64,000 nt of DNA, taken from assembly GCF_947172395.1 (NCBI RefSeq), contig NC_069090.1, positions 14,776,962 through 14,840,961 on the forward strand, written 5' to 3'. This DNA comes from Bicyclus anynana. Its lineage: Eukaryota; Arthropoda; Insecta; Lepidoptera; Nymphalidae. Shown here piece by piece: positions 34,801 to 46,591 of the stretch. Both the position numbers and the translations under genes were made by a program. The notes below the pieces were generated by a model. It was not told the DNA's origin and ran no database searches. It saw only the letters and a program-made list of their open reading frames with translations. Position 1 is the first letter of the stretch. Each line of letters opens with the position of its first letter.

Positions 34801-37800
34801 CCGTTTGGCTGTGATGAAGTGGAATGATACTTGTGTTTGTGTATAAACTGAAAGTTAAGTTGTGTCAACTACCGATTGTCAAACTAATGCCAAACAGACT
34901 TCTAAAAGTAGACAAACTGTACTCGGAGGCACAATTATCCGCCTACACACACACGACCACATACTCTCGTCATATTAAGAAGGGCCAATAATTGTGTCTC
35001 TGAGTATATACCAATATTAGCTACTGCCTACTGCAATACATTTCTCTTTTAATTTAGGAAGGAAAAAATATTCCAAGACTACACTGTCTAAGGATAAAAT
35101 CGGATTAATTATCTAATGGGTTATGTTTAGAATTTCTAAAGTGCAGCCATTTAGAAGTTATTATGGAATATATTATTATAGATATTCTTGCGAATATACA
35201 TTTTTACTTATATAAGTGAAACCTAACAGTAATCAATTTAAAGGGTTTCAATTCCCAGCTTTGGTTGTTTGGTGAAGAACTCTTACCAGTTTATAGTTTA
35301 AATTAAGACATTGTTTCCCTGCCTTATTAGCGTTCTTATTCATTCAGACATTGCTCAAACTAGACCATTTGAGTCATTGTATATTGCAATTAGCTGACGC
35401 CGGCTTCACCCGCGTGGTTCTCGTTCCCGTAGGAATACGGGGATAATATATATCCTACAGCCTTCCTAATAAAAAAATCATACATACAGCCGAATGTAGA
35501 ACCTCCTCTTTTTTTGGAAGTCGGTTAATTAGTATAAATATTCTTGCGAAAATATCATGACTTAATTATGGTACGAGTATGATAGGTAACGGCCAATTAC
35601 CGTTCACCTTAATTTACCGTTAAATAAGAAAAATCCATTTTGATTTCCAGGAGTCACATTCCTCTCTGGTGGTCAGTCTGAAGAGGAGGCCTCCGTCAAC
35701 TTGAACGCCATCAACACTGTGGACCTCAAGAGGCCGTGGGCCCTCACCTTCAGCTACGGCCGTGCTCTCCAGGCCTCCGTGCTCCGTGCCTGGGCCGGCA
35801 AGCAGGAGAACTTGCTCGCTGGACAGCAGGAGTTGTTGAAGCGCGCTAAGGTAATGTCCTCGACGTTTATGGTACCCTAGTACTTGGAATGATCTTACAG
35901 AAGGTTAACTTGACTGGGTCCTATAGGTTATAATACCATATTATTTGGAATCCTTTGCCTCATAGTTTGTATCTTAGGTGTCAAACTGAGAAATGACTAA
36001 TTTGGAAGTTTTATAAGGTAAGGCAATCCTCTGTTTGCCCTTGGACTTCTTTAATCCAGCCCTTACATTAGTAGGTATCGCTGTAAAAATAGAGTAACTT
36101 CTCCCGTTTTCCCAACATTTCCCTTCACTGCTCTGCTCCTATTGATCGTAGCTTGATGAAAAGTATGTCGAAATATTTTACCAAGTTTCGACATATATTC
36201 TCTGTGTATTCGTTATAGAATATACAAGTCTGTCTGATTGCATTTTTGGCATCAGTATAGATCACTAATCACCCTCTGAAAGTTATTTCGGAAATATATT
36301 TCATGTACAGAATTGACCTTGAATTGAATTGACCAAAAATGAATGATTTTTTATAAGTATAGATTAGGGATTAACTTAAGAAATATGTATAAGGCAGCGT
36401 ACAATCTGATATTCGCTAGATTTGAGAAGGTCTTAAGGTTAAATAAATGGTAACTAATTTAAATGAGACACTCAAATGGAATATATTTGACTAACTATAT
36501 TGGATTAACTTTGGTCAGTTCTTGAAGGTAATGTCCTTTAAGGTGAGTATCTAATACTTCAAACGGCATTGAAAAAAATTGACAATAAATGATGGCAGTA
36601 ATATATTTCCCAAGTAGTACTTGGATTTCCATTTTAGTAATCCCATAATATTTGATTTCATTTATTTTGCATGCCATGTATTGAAACTTTGCTTTTTGTG
36701 TGTGTCCTAGCTAACCTTGAGTGTGTTTAATTAATAATAATCGTTATAGAAGCTACTCATTAAGATTAAATAGTGTTTTATTACTAGTTACACAGTTTAA
36801 TTCTTTTTTGTCACAATGTTCTTTTTATTTACATTTTGTGCATCACAAATCACAAATCACAAAATCGAAAAAATTACAGAATAGATTAACGTATACTTTT
36901 TATCCCGAAATATTTCATGGTTTTCGGGGGATTTCATGAAAATTTGAGTTTAATGTGAAAGAAGTCGCGGGCATACATATAAATTATCATGATATTTTTT
37001 TGACTCTCAAACTTTATTTTCTGTAGGGAGAGATACTTATAAGTGATTTTACTTTTTATCACTATTTTATCATGAGTAGCTTCTACAATCAATGTATCTT
37101 AGAATGTAGAATGTCACTAATGCATCCATTTTTTTTCTTTCGCACGTCCATGTTGCATCCATGTCGACGCCTCGCCGCGCACCAACGATCGAAATTCTTC
37201 TAAATTAATTTTAAAAACTACCATAAATTATAAATTGGCTGTCATAATCCTACCAAATGCATTATAAACTATGGTTTTCTTCCATTGTCTACGATGTGAT
37301 ACCATATTTCACAATCAAAATTATTTTTTAAATTTAAATATTTTAAATATATTACTGAATTTCTACCATAAATTATAATTGGCTGTCACAATCCTACCAA
37401 ATACATATTCAACTTTGATTTACTTCCATTTTCTACGAATGAATGTGTTGCCATATTTGCGAAATTGCAATTGTTTTTCAAATTAAAATATTAGGCGAAC
37501 GGTCTTGCAGTTAGAGGGATATATGAAGCAGGGTCAATTCCATCACTTGCATCTAGCAAATCTAATTTTGTTAAATCACATGCTTACTAAATTGGCTATA
37601 ATGTTTATGACGACAGAGTGAATATCTTTATCATATTGTCTTATAAAAAGATTGCAATATAAAATAAGTTTATTTTATTCATAACAGTAACTGGCAGTTA
37701 TTAAATGAATTTTACTTTTTAATATGTTTTTTTACAATATTTTTTCTCGAATCATGGCAACACAGCATTAGTTGATTCTTATTTTAAATGAAATTTTTAC

Positions 37801-40800
37801 ATATATTAAATGGATTAATACAAATTTAGTGTTAATAAAAACGAACTATATAAAGTCAAAAATGAACTGTTTAAATACCGAAATCTGCGTTTGGGTATTT
37901 TATTGATTTAATAATTTAACATTAAATTTGTATTTAAATTTAATTCATTTTAGGTTGGATCCTTGCTTGTTTGTGTTTGTCTTAGTAACATATTAGCTAA
38001 GCTAGTTTTGGTAAAACTAATTGGTATAAAATATATAAAAATAAAATCAATTTGGTTTCTGGCATTTTTGTTCTTATTGACAAGAAAGCCCACATACATT
38101 AAAAGTAAAAATCCAAGGTGATTCTCTGAAAGATATGATAAACTATCATTTGTCTATGAGAGAGGCTTCGGCCGTGGCTAATTACTAAAATACTGGTAAA
38201 GATGTACCTCCAAATGGTCTAACGTTCTGGTACTTTGTTATTCAAAAACCAGTTGGATTTATATGTGTCAAATAACCTGTGACATCTTCTATTTTTTTAG
38301 CCCTTGACTACAATCTCACCTGATGGTAATTGATGATGTAATGGTAAGATGACTTGACATCAGATGAGAAAATAATATAGAACAGATAATCGGGTGTCAA
38401 TATTATCTTTTTAGAAAATCACTGTTGTATATTTTATATCAATTAAATACAGTACAGCCATTTTAACATACTACTTTTGATAATTTGGGTTTTTTTGTGT
38501 AACACTATTTTAATAATATAAACATAACAAATATAAATACGACTAAATAAATTTATTGACGAATTTAATAAATTTTTAGTATTGCCAGTTTATTTTAAAT
38601 TCGTACGCCTGGCCTACCACTACGCTGCTGCAATGCTAGTTGTAAATGTTAAAAATATTACATCTGTCAAAAATAACCTGTCAAAATGGCTCTACTGTAG
38701 AAATAGTTTGTGCTTGTTGTTATGTATTTGCGGTATGAATACAATTTGTATGACATTGTATATAATAACCATCCTAACTCCGTTTTGTTATCGTTTACAA
38801 TAAAATATAAACCTTGGTGGTCTCTATTTTTTATTTCTACCTGACATTGAACGGTATATGAGTTTTGTAAGACACTGTTCGAAATCTCGTAGCATAAATC
38901 ATTTTTTGAGTTACTAATAATTAGTAGGTATTAAAAAAAACATGCGAGTCTCGGGACGCTCGGACTTAAATTAATTGAATCAAATTAATTATTGAATTTA
39001 ACCAAGAATCCTCTACTGTCGGAGAAGTGTAAAGAACGTTTTGACAGCAACAACAGAGAAACTTTTAAAATAGTCTGTGGTCGCAAAATCATTTTGCGTC
39101 GCAAATTTAGTGGAAGGACTTTGTAATTTTGTGCAATCTAATGTGAATCTCGATTCTGATGACCTATGATCGAGGTCCAACTACATTAGTTGCACGATTT
39201 AGCTGGAGAAGATGTGTCGGAAGCGTAGTTATGGCACTATACCTTTAAGTATACCTACTCTAAATGAGCTGATTTATGAATCTGAGGGAGCAAGTCACCA
39301 AAAAAGTTAATGAGTCAAAATTCTAACTTGAGCGAAAAACGCTATAATCTTATATGATGTTTAGTACTTAGTTTCAATTTTTTTTTAATCAAAAAAAATA
39401 TTTTTTTTTTCTTTTTCTAACATAATTAAATAAATTTGGAAAGGTATCAGTTTGAAAAGTTCTTTGTATGATACACCTTACTGCACCTTACGCACACTAC
39501 TATTAACGTAGTCGCCTCGCCTCTGAACAAGCTTTCGGCTCGCCATAATTTTTTGTAGGTAGCCAATATATTTTTCTATTTACGTTAACCGAAACATAAC
39601 CGTGCGCTTACCTCCAGATTCAACAATTTTGAAACTGGTTGATCTAGCGGCGCTTGGCCTTCAAGCCGAGTCTACGCAGTCGGTTGACGTTCAGACTTCA
39701 TTCGCACGAGTTTTTTTATCGGACGTTAAAAAAGCGTGCAAATTCAATAAACGCATTCCCAAGTATATGTTCACACGACATCGTTTTTCAAATATGACGC
39801 TGTTTTTTTGAGCAGTGTTGCATTTTCAATTTTAAGCGTTGGAAATAGACCACGCTGCGTGTTAACGTATCGTTTTTGTAACTCCCGTGCGAATGAGGTC
39901 TGAGGCGATACAGTTACGATCCCTTTCCAAATTGATGTGTAACCTTTAGCCCTCATTCGCAAAAGATCTTTTTAAAAAAAGCGTCCAAATACATCAAATA
40001 TATGTTCATACGACAGCGTTTTTAAAACACGACGCTTTTTTCGTGCAGTGTTGCATTTTCAATTTTGGGCGTTGGAAATATATCTTCATTTAACTTCATA
40101 CTATATTCGAACCAGTGGCGTAGCGTGATTTGGAATTTGGGGAAAAATTAGTTGGGGGACCCAAAATAAGGGTAAAGATTTCTCACAAAAAAAAACGAAA
40201 ATGCTTCCTATAAAATAAATATGATAGTGACTTGACCTATGTAGGCAATATGTAGGATGTTTCCAACTTTTAGGCGCCTTATCAGGGAAAAAAAGAGATT
40301 GTGGATTACCTACATTTTACTAATTTTTGCTTTCACACGAAAGGGGCCCCTGTAGACCGGGAGCCCCGTATGATATGGCGGTAGCTACGCCCCTGATACG
40401 AACGTTTTTTTAACCTCCGTTAAAAAAATAACTGTCGTGCGAATGAGGGCTTAGGTACTTAATTGGTGTTAGGAGAACCAAGACATTATGAATCCTAAGT
40501 CCAAGTTGTTAGGTGATATAAAATATTTGAGTTTGTCGTACCTATTTACTAGGTGAATTAATATATGACCATGTATTTTAAGATGTTTTCGACATGTGTA
40601 ATTAGTAAATATAGGTACGTTATCACGCACAATCTACTGAAAAAATCAACTGTCAACTTCTCAATGATAATGGAATAGATTTGCTGTCAAAAAATCAATT
40701 TATGATACTGCCAACCTGTTTAATGATTAATTGTTTAGAAAGATTCCTTAGATTTTGTAACGCAAATGATATGATAAATGTAGTAAGATGACGAAGAAAC

Positions 40801-41015
40801 CGTTTATTGTTTAAGTATTTAAATTTAAATAGGTGTTATTTGAATGTTTGAGTCATTGCGCCTGATAAAAGAAACGCAGCCTTAACGCATTGAGTAAAAT
40901 GTTCCAATTCCTTTTCCAGGGTAACGGCCAGGCGTCCCAGGGCAAATACGTCGCCGGATCCGTAACAGGTGTGGGCGCTGATGCCGGTCTATTCGTTGCT
41001 AACCACGCGTACTAG
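28894..41015 (+). CDS. Ald: Fructose-bisphosphate aldolase, class I
   Basis: This glycolytic enzyme cleaves fructose-1,6-bisphosphate to dihydroxyacetone phosphate and glyceraldehyde-3-phosphate in the cytosol. Coding exons: 28894-29005, 29601-29692, 30968-31142, 32932-33135, 34132-34247, 34635-34734, 35651-35850 and 40920-41015. All have GT/AG borders and join in phase to 1095 bases (364 codons), the usual length. Catalytic residues are present (numbering with Met): Asp34 in LAADEST, Lys108 in GIKVDKG, Lys147 in AKWRCVLKI, Glu188 in PIVEPE, Schiff-base Lys230 in LLKPNM and C-terminal Tyr364 in NHAY. The gene is intact. Introns hold SINE, LINE and MITE insertions and decayed exon copies. Only one terminal exon was found, although some insect aldolases use alternative ones. 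Confidence 0.97.
29705..29895 (-). mobile_element. Dispersed repeat (family X-like) directly after aldolase exon 2
   Basis: It has the CCGTAGGAATACAGGGACAA and ATATAGCCTATGAAA landmarks and ends TTTATATTAGTATAGATT. It starts within about 15 bases of the exon 2 donor at 29693. Confidence 0.55.
30621..30940 (-). mobile_element. SINE family B, full length, in aldolase intron 2
   Basis: The reverse copy runs from the T-run at 30621 to GCCACGGAGGCCGTG at 30940, only 27 bases before exon 3. The 3' splice site region (AATATATATTTGTTATTTAG) is all that separates the SINE from the exon. Confidence 0.85.
31161..31345 (+). pseudogene. Decayed partial copy of aldolase exon 3
   Basis: At 31161-31206 the sequence ATCTCCACAGTGATCCTGTG and CACGAGACCCTGTACCAGAA repeats the start of exon 3 with few changes. 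Further on, at about 31245-31265 and 31300-31335, phrases like TTTTCGGAGTCCTCGTTCGA and CTCGGTTATGAGGAGTGCAA resemble the end of exon 3. There is no usable frame. Confidence 0.6.
32085..32350 (+). mobile_element. Heavily decayed LINE tail in aldolase intron 3
   Basis: Forward frame fragments KIKVTQRAMKPAML and the terminal CAGTAGACGTTCGTTGGCTG match the RTE-like tails elsewhere in the window. Several stops and deletions are present. Confidence 0.55.
33176..33341 (+). pseudogene. Decayed aldolase exon 4 copy 1 (type 2)
   Basis: It follows an acceptor-like TCTCAACAG. Landmarks shared with exon 4 are CCATCCTACCAGGCTATC, CCATCTGACAAAGCC and GTTCCTATTGTTAATAAGCC. The donor has become GGCATG and the frame has stops (for example CTATCATAAAAT). 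It shares diagnostic changes with copy 3. Confidence 0.8.
33442..33601 (+). pseudogene. Decayed aldolase exon 4 copy 2 (type 1)
   Basis: It is closest to the real exon, retaining AAGTGGCGTTGCATGCTTAA, CTATCATGAAGAAC and GTTGAGCCCGAAGTTTTGCC. It has a TAG in the GCCACTTAGGTAAGTGG segment and the donor GT is changed to CT. Confidence 0.85.
33626..33810 (+). pseudogene. Decayed aldolase exon 4 copy 3 (type 2)
   Basis: It shares with copy 1 the ATTTCTGTAAATG segment, AACATCCCATCCTA and TCTGACAAAGCCA. An acceptor-like TATCAG precedes it, the donor is lost, and stops are present. Confidence 0.8.
33890..34025 (+). pseudogene. Decayed aldolase exon 4 copy 4 (type 1)
   Basis: It retains TCCTACCAGGCTATCATGAA, GAACGCGAACGTGCTCGCTC and CTTCCATCTGTCAGAGCCA. 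The 5' half is deleted and CGCTAAG introduces a stop. The upstream linker is nearly identical to that between copies 1 and 2. Confidence 0.8.
36040..36310 (-). mobile_element. Dispersed repeat fragment in aldolase intron 7
   Basis: In reverse it matches the element at 43420-43815 (shared GGAAAACGGGAGAAGTTACT, ATAGGAGCA and TGATGCCAAAAATGCAATCA). Non-coding. Confidence 0.5.
36744..37088. mobile_element. Candidate MITE in aldolase intron 7
   Basis: The left end TTATAGAAGCTACTCAT and right end ATGAGTAGCTTCTACAA are inverted repeats extending imperfectly to about 30 bp. No target duplication was resolved. Confidence 0.5.
37214..37491. repeat. Two-copy tandem duplication of about 145 bp in aldolase intron 7
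   Basis: Copy one near 37218-37350 and copy two near 37362-37491 share TACCATAAATTATAA, ATTGGCTGTCA, AATCCTACCAAAT and TTACTTCCATTTTCTACGA-type segments. Diverged and non-coding. Confidence 0.6.
38157..38345. mobile_element. SINE family B fragments, degenerate
   Basis: A forward body fragment (AGGCTTCGGCCGTGGCTA) at 38165 is followed by a reverse 3'-end fragment (TAGCCCTTGACTACAATCTC) at 38299. They are two rearranged pieces in aldolase intron 7. Confidence 0.5.
39693..39901. mobile_element. MITE, Harbinger-like family P, copy 1
   Basis: The ends are AGACTTCATTCGCACGAG and CCGTGCGAATGAGGTCT. The interior shares TATGTTCACACGACATCG and GCAGTGTTGCATTTTCAATT with copy 2 at 39948. Confidence 0.65.
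39948..40451. mobile_element. MITE, Harbinger-like family P, copy 2, split by a hAT MITE
   Basis: The ends GCCCTCATTCGCA and TGCGAATGAGGGC are flanked by TTA on both sides. The 40113-40395 element sits inside with its own 8-base duplication. Without it, copy 2 is about 213 bp, the same length as copy 1. Confidence 0.75.
40113..40395 (+). mobile_element. hAT-type MITE, family H1, nested
   Basis: It starts CAGTGGCGTAGCGTG and ends GGTAGCTACGCCCCTG. The flanks ATTCGAAC and ATACGAAC differ at one of eight bases. It is inserted in the family P MITE, in the last aldolase intron. Confidence 0.85.
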
Positions 41016-41277
41016 ACACACAGGAAGTTACACAGAAATATACACAGGAACACAGAAAAATACACAACACAAGATACACAAGGCACACACGGAACAATAC
41101 AGACTCACAGATATACTTGATTGAAACGTTATGATTTACTGGCGCGCTGAATCCTGAACTTTAGCCTGTAAGGCTAAAGTAAATGTAGACAATATGTAAC
41201 TACCTACCTACTACATTTAAGGCGTCTTTAAAACTTAAAAGGTGGTTCTTATTCTGTCATAACACCACATACGTAAG

Positions 41278-41283
41278 AATAAA
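41278..41283 (+). terminator. Candidate aldolase polyadenylation signal
   Basis: AATAAA is 263 bases after the stop. A second one is at 41498-41503. The 3' UTR start (41018-41075) is a degenerate ACACAGRAA repeat. Confidence 0.5.
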
Positions 41284-41289
41284 AAATAA

Positions 41290-42516
41290 CAAATATCTAA
41301 CTAAAACACATGGTGCAAATTACCTAATCACAAGTGAGTAAAACTTGTTTGACACAATAGGTACGTGGTGGATATATGTCAAAGACAACATAGGATTTCC
41401 ACAAATTCCTAGAATCCGAATTACAATAACACGATGTTGCAAAGAGTTGCCTAAAAATATCTGCTCTCGTTTTTACTGTAGGAGGCTTGTCTATTTTAAT
41501 AAACATTATTATCCTTTCTTAAATAACATATAGATTATACGTGAAAATGATTTTGCAAAAATAGTTTTCTACTAGAGGCTTTTGAAAACTTTAAGGTTTT
41601 ATCTGAACGAGATGACTGTGACGTCATCCCGTATTACGGTTTGATTTTTTTTATACGCCTACTTTGTAACAGCACATAACCCACACAATAAGTTATTTGT
41701 TACTGAACTTTATATCATTTTACGATATGAATATACTATCAACAAATAATCTTACTTGTGTGCCTAAGTAATTTGAAAGAATCTATAGTTTCTAAGTAAA
41801 CTGAGTAAAGTCAACACAGATGTAACAAAATTAAATTGTCACAAAATTAAATTGTTAATCTTAGAAATGACGCCATTTAAAAAAAAAAGCGCGGGAATAC
41901 AACAAGATGGCGTCTTTGTCATAGATAATATTAGGTCAAAGAGTATAGCTGTATTTTGAAATTGTTGTTTGGAACTAGAGAAAAATCTATGATGTTGTCG
42001 AATGTAGTATTGTCATAGTATATTGAAACTAGATGTCATTTTAGATGCTTTATGTATTGGTAGCAGTGTATCAAGACAAAACATGGATGTAATACATTTC
42101 TATCGAATATTTAGCGATACATTTTAAGTAATAGGTAATTTATTTTATATAAAAATTGTTATAAAATGACCCATTATACTTGGCTATTTATATTATTTTT
42201 AATAATGATTTTTACTTTAGTTTTTTAATGTATTTTGATATTTTAAGAGTAAAATATATCTAAAATAATCAATCATTATCGTAGTTTCATTTTAATCTAT
42301 AGGTACCTATCTCTAAAATATCCTCAATAAGTCCTCTATTTGTTAGTAATATCTTTGAGTAGCTACTTAGTTGTAGTTTATAATGTAAGACCAAGCTATT
42401 ATTCATTCGTAGCACTATACGTAGAGTATATGGGTACATAGTAAGTTTGTAGATAATAAAGGTGACCCTACATTATGTAGTGTCACCTATATTTATAGTC
42501 TACATACATAAACATG
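41290..42516. other. Aldolase 3' flank, no further gene
   Basis: AT-rich, with a possible longer aldolase 3' UTR up to the second AATAAA. A weak hairpin (GGTGACCCTACAT / ATGTAGTGTCACC) is at 42460-42489. Confidence 0.4.
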
Positions 42517-42828
42517 CAATGATGCTAAATACTGTTAGATGTGTTACTAAGTCATGAAAAATTATGCGCTCAAAAGAGGAATTTTCCACATCTCAATGTT
42601 GGTTGTGGTCAACAATGAACGTTATTTAAACAAAAATTACCTAAATATCGTCTACAATTTCGAGTTGTGTGTTCAGGAAGTATAAAACTATATATATATA
42701 AATATAAATAATGGAATTAAAGACAAAATTGTGCATGTGTGCGCTTAGTTTTGTAGAATATTATTGGGATCACTTTCTGCGATGATTTTGTAGAGACGTA
42801 ATCGATCTATAGTATAAAATTATCATTG
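42517..42828. mobile_element. hAT-like MITE, family H2
   Basis: The ends are CAATGAT and ATCATTG, and flanks TAAACATG and TATACATG match at 7 of 8. It is alignable along its length with 23093-23391 (for example CTATATATATATAAATAT, CGATCTATAGTATAAAAT). Confidence 0.7.
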
Positions 42829-43419
42829 TATACATGTCAATCGAGTATTGACAATATTATTGAACGTGTGTGGATATCCTTATAATAATCGGTTCATTAG
42901 TTTATAGCGGCCAAAGAAAGTTACGCGAATTTTTTGTACATATTACTTAGCTAGTTTGGTTTATGTCTTATAATTAGTAGTAAGAATTATTATTGGTGAC
43001 AGAGTTCATTCAGGGAAGTACTATGCTTATTTCTACCAGCATGCAACATTTTGTTCCGGTGCATGGCATGGTTATGGCTGTGGCGTAACTGTGTGGTGGA
43101 GGGTTGACAATACATCAATGGCTCACGGTCTGAATAATCCCTGCTCCTGTAGCCAAGTGGCAAGTCTCTTTCTACAATCGCAAACGCTTCGAAATCTAGA
43201 AACATGTATGGGAATAACAGATCTTGGTCACGTGACCTGTCGATAGCAAATGTCATTTCTATACATTTTTCTAGTTTTCGAAGCGTTTGCGATCGTAGAA
43301 AGAGAAACGACGTACCACTTGGAGGCTAGAGCGAGCGACCTTGGTCGCCAAGAAGGTCGCTCGCACTAGACTAGCCGTTGTCTTGGACAACAACAATTCA
43401 ATTATAGAACTGATGCCAA

Positions 43420-43815
43420 AAATGCAATCAGTAAAAATTTTGTGTCTGTCTGTCTGTATGTTCGTTATAAAAACAAAAACTACTCGACGGATTTTAACGA
43501 AACTTTGAACAATTATTCTTCATACTCCTGGGCAGGTTTCTTTTCGTCCCGCTACGATTAATAGGAGCATTGCAGTGAACGGAAACGTTGGAAAAACGGG
43601 AGAAGTTACTTCATTTTGTAAGCTTCCGTCGCGTGCTAGAGGAGGGGTATGGTAGGAGTAGGGTAGGGGTATGCTAGTGGTAGGGTATGAGTAGGTTAGG
43701 TTAGGTGGAGGGCTGAGTCCCTACTCATCCCCTGTATGGTAGGGTAGCTGTAGAGTGGGAGTAAGGTAGGGTACTAGTAGGGTTTCACGCGGACGAAGTC
43801 GCGGGCGTCCGCTAG
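43420..43815 (+). mobile_element. Dispersed repeat ending in a G-rich minisatellite and a family Y end
   Basis: The body runs from TGATGCCAAAAATGCAATCA through GGAAAAACGGGAGAAGTTAC. It is followed by irregular GGTAGGGTA units (43635-43785) and the terminal TTTCACGCGGACGAAGTCGC / GGGCGTCCGCTAG. Confidence 0.6.
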
Positions 43816-44302
43816 TATTATAATAAATATATAAAAAATCGCTAATGTGGAGTAAGGACTAAAGCTCTTCTCCCTAGGCTTTAGATTAATTAGTATAGTT
43901 ATTCTTAATTGTTATAGATATAATTTACCAAATAGCTACTTGAGTATTTTCAGGTGTTTAACCCCTCAAGTAAACTCACTTAAGTGATGAACAGGGCTGA
44001 AAAGTCGTTAAGTAAGTAGGTAGGTACTTAAGGGAGATTTTAATGAGCACAAATGAATATTTAATACTTCAAAGTATAATGGATGAGGTATACACGTACA
44101 TTTATATGATGAATTCATGAAAACCGTCTAATTTATTACTTGATTTAATTTATTTATGTATGTTAATTTTGTTAAAGCGCGAAATAAATGAATTAGTTAG
44201 TATTCTTAGTATAGGTACCTGCCTAAAGTGAATTATAATATCAAAAACAGGTTCGTAAATTTGTTTTATGAAGGGCGTAGGCATAATTTATTACTTGATT
44301 TA

Positions 44303-44494
44303 ATCTATACTTATATTGTAAAGCTGAAGAGTTTTTTGTTTGTCTAGCTGATCGCGCTAATATCATGAACTACTGGTCCGATATAAAAATGCTTTCATTA
44401 TATAGCCCATTTACCGAGGAAGGCTATATAAAAGGTCGTTGCCCCGTATTTCTACGGGAACGGGAACCACGCGGGTGAAACCGTGCGGCGTCAG
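44303..44494 (+). mobile_element. Dispersed lepidopteran repeat, family X
   Basis: A copy from CTATACTTATATTGTAAAGC to ACCGTGCGGCGTCAG with a few small gaps relative to 8731-8927. Confidence 0.6.
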
Positions 44495-44754
44495 TATTAT
44501 TTATATATACCTCTTTACTAGCTCTGACCCGCGGTTCCATCCGCGTAAATATCATTCTTGAGTAATATATGGATAAGATGTAGCTTTTTCGCCTATTTTG
44601 ACGATCCTCTGCACTGCAAAGCCAGTCCTTCCGCTTTGTACAGAACTTTGACTTAGATCCACCTTCCACTATCTAGATATCTACCTACCTACCTACTTGT
44701 TGACTACGAAAAAACCTAAAAAGCGAGAAAATCATACTCTAGAGTAGGTATACC

Positions 44755-45055
44755 TATCTACATTACCATCATCATCATTAACATTCGGCTCACTGTTAAG
44801 CACGAATCTCCTCTCTGGATGAGAGGGGTTAGGCCTTAGTCCACCACGCTGGCCCGATGCGGATTGACAGACTTCACACACGTAGAGAATTAAGAAAATT
44901 CTCAGGTATACAGGTTTATGACGATGTTTTTCCTTCACCGTTTTACGTTTGTGACATGTGATATTTAATTACTTAAAATGCACATAACTGAAAAGTTGGA
45001 AACTATGCCTTCCGAAAAAAAAAGAGGTCGAATCTACTAGACTATCACGTCACCT
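44755..45055 (-). mobile_element. tRNA-headed SINE, family A, degenerate head
   Basis: The reverse copy is clear through the body (TTCGGCTCACTGTTAAGCAC to ACATAACTGAAAAGTTGGA). The B-box region is replaced by an A-run, and CTACTAGACTATCACG ends it. Confidence 0.75.
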
Positions 45056-45870
45056 TTATCCATTATTTATAAGAAATCCATGAAAGATATATATATACAA
45101 GTAGGTAGACCTGTATAATGAAACTGTACGGGACAATAATAACATGATTATTAATTTTATTATTGTCATTAAGCGACTTGTTAGATATTTTGTATTAAAA
45201 TATTCATGGAAAGTTAGGTACATGTATTAGACGCTCTTCAAGAGGGCAAAGACTTGTCATTCATTACTTTAGGCATGTTTCCATTGTACCTGCCAGTTAT
45301 CTTTGATACACTGGTCGAATTTTAGCCACGGTGACTAATTTTACTGGGAATTTTATGCGACGCAGAGACAAAATTGGGCAAAAATAGGTGAATTTTCAGC
45401 TTTCAGACTAATTTCTGCTGTTGCCTACTGATATATCATTTTGGATTCACTTCTACCCTTTTGTGTCTTTTAAACTTGGTCGTTTCATTTTCTTCCTTCA
45501 AATCGGCTAAAATACTCATTCCAACAGGTGGTATTTTAGAAGAAGAAGAAGAAGAAATTATTGTACATAATAAAAACAAATTAAAAATTAACAAAGAATA
45601 ATTTAAAACTAAAAACAATTAGCATTCAAAGGCGGCCTTATTTGAGGTTGGAGGTTTAGGATCCAGACACAATAATATAATTAAATTACGACTCGAAGAG
45701 ACTGGAAATCGAAGGACACTGGAGAGAAGTGAGTGTTATTAATCAATTTTTTTTTTACGTTTGAGACCTCTACCTCTCCGAAAATTTATACGGTATGTGA
45801 AATAACTCAATACTTAATACCTCTAAAAATTCAAATTAAAACAAATTGAACTTTATGAAATCGTGTGATG

Positions 45871-46131
45871 CAGTGGCGTAGCGTGCCATGAAGGGGCCCT
45901 GTATCAAAATTTGTTGGGGGGCCCAAATGAAGGGTAAAGATTTCTCACAAAAGAAACAAAAATGCGTGCTTAAAATTAATATGACAGTTATATTTCTAAC
46001 TTTTGGACTTTTGTCATTTTTAAAGCGAAAATTCACACGGTTTTTTTTCGGAAAGCACCAAATTAAGTGAATAATTTTTGCTTTCATACGTAAGGGGCCC
46101 CTATACGGATACTGCGGTAGCTACACCCCTG
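45871..46131 (+). mobile_element. hAT-type MITE, family H1
   Basis: It starts CAGTGGCGTAGCGTGCC and ends GCGGTAGCTACACCCCTG, with flanks GTGTGATG and GTGTGAAG (7 of 8). Confidence 0.85.
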
Positions 46132-46339
46132 GTGTGAAGTGTATCGTGTCGTGAAAAAACGATTCAATGGAAACGCGACCGCTCACAGTCGCTTCTAAGT
46201 GCAAATGAGTTCACTCCGCAATAATGAACCCAATTGCACCGTGCTTCCACATAAATGAACGCTCTTGTTTGGTAGATCCTATATAACAAAGACAGATTTA
46301 GATGCTTCGATGTTTAGCTTGATCATTCAATAACTTAAC

Positions 46340-46505
46340 TACCTCGTCGGTCCTTCACTTATAGATAGATAGATAGATATACTTTATTTGCACACCACAA
46401 AGACAAATACAAGTGAAATGAAAACAAATTAGGAAGAGATCAGCATACAAAAGGCGGCCTTATCGCTAAGTAGCGATTTCTTCCAGGCAACCTTCGGTTT
46501 AGGAA
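46340..46505 (-). mobile_element. Dispersed repeat with GATA tail
   Basis: It has a GATA microsatellite at 46363-46378, then TATACTTTATTTGCACACCA and AAAAGGCGGCCTTATCGCTA. The reverse complement of the same end is near 49330-49430 (AGCGATAAGGCCGCCT, TGTGGTGTACAATAAAGTAT). Confidence 0.5.
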
Positions 46506-46591
46506 AACTTAAGAACATCAGCAGGTTGCGTAAAACAAAAATAACCATTGTATTAGTAATACACATACATACAAATAAGTTATGGTCGGTA

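Noticed and set aside
35851..40919. Alternative aldolase C-terminal exons in intron 7
   Set aside because: I looked for a second GKYVAGS-type exon and did not see one; the frames at 36721, 38582 and 39602 do not resemble aldolase.
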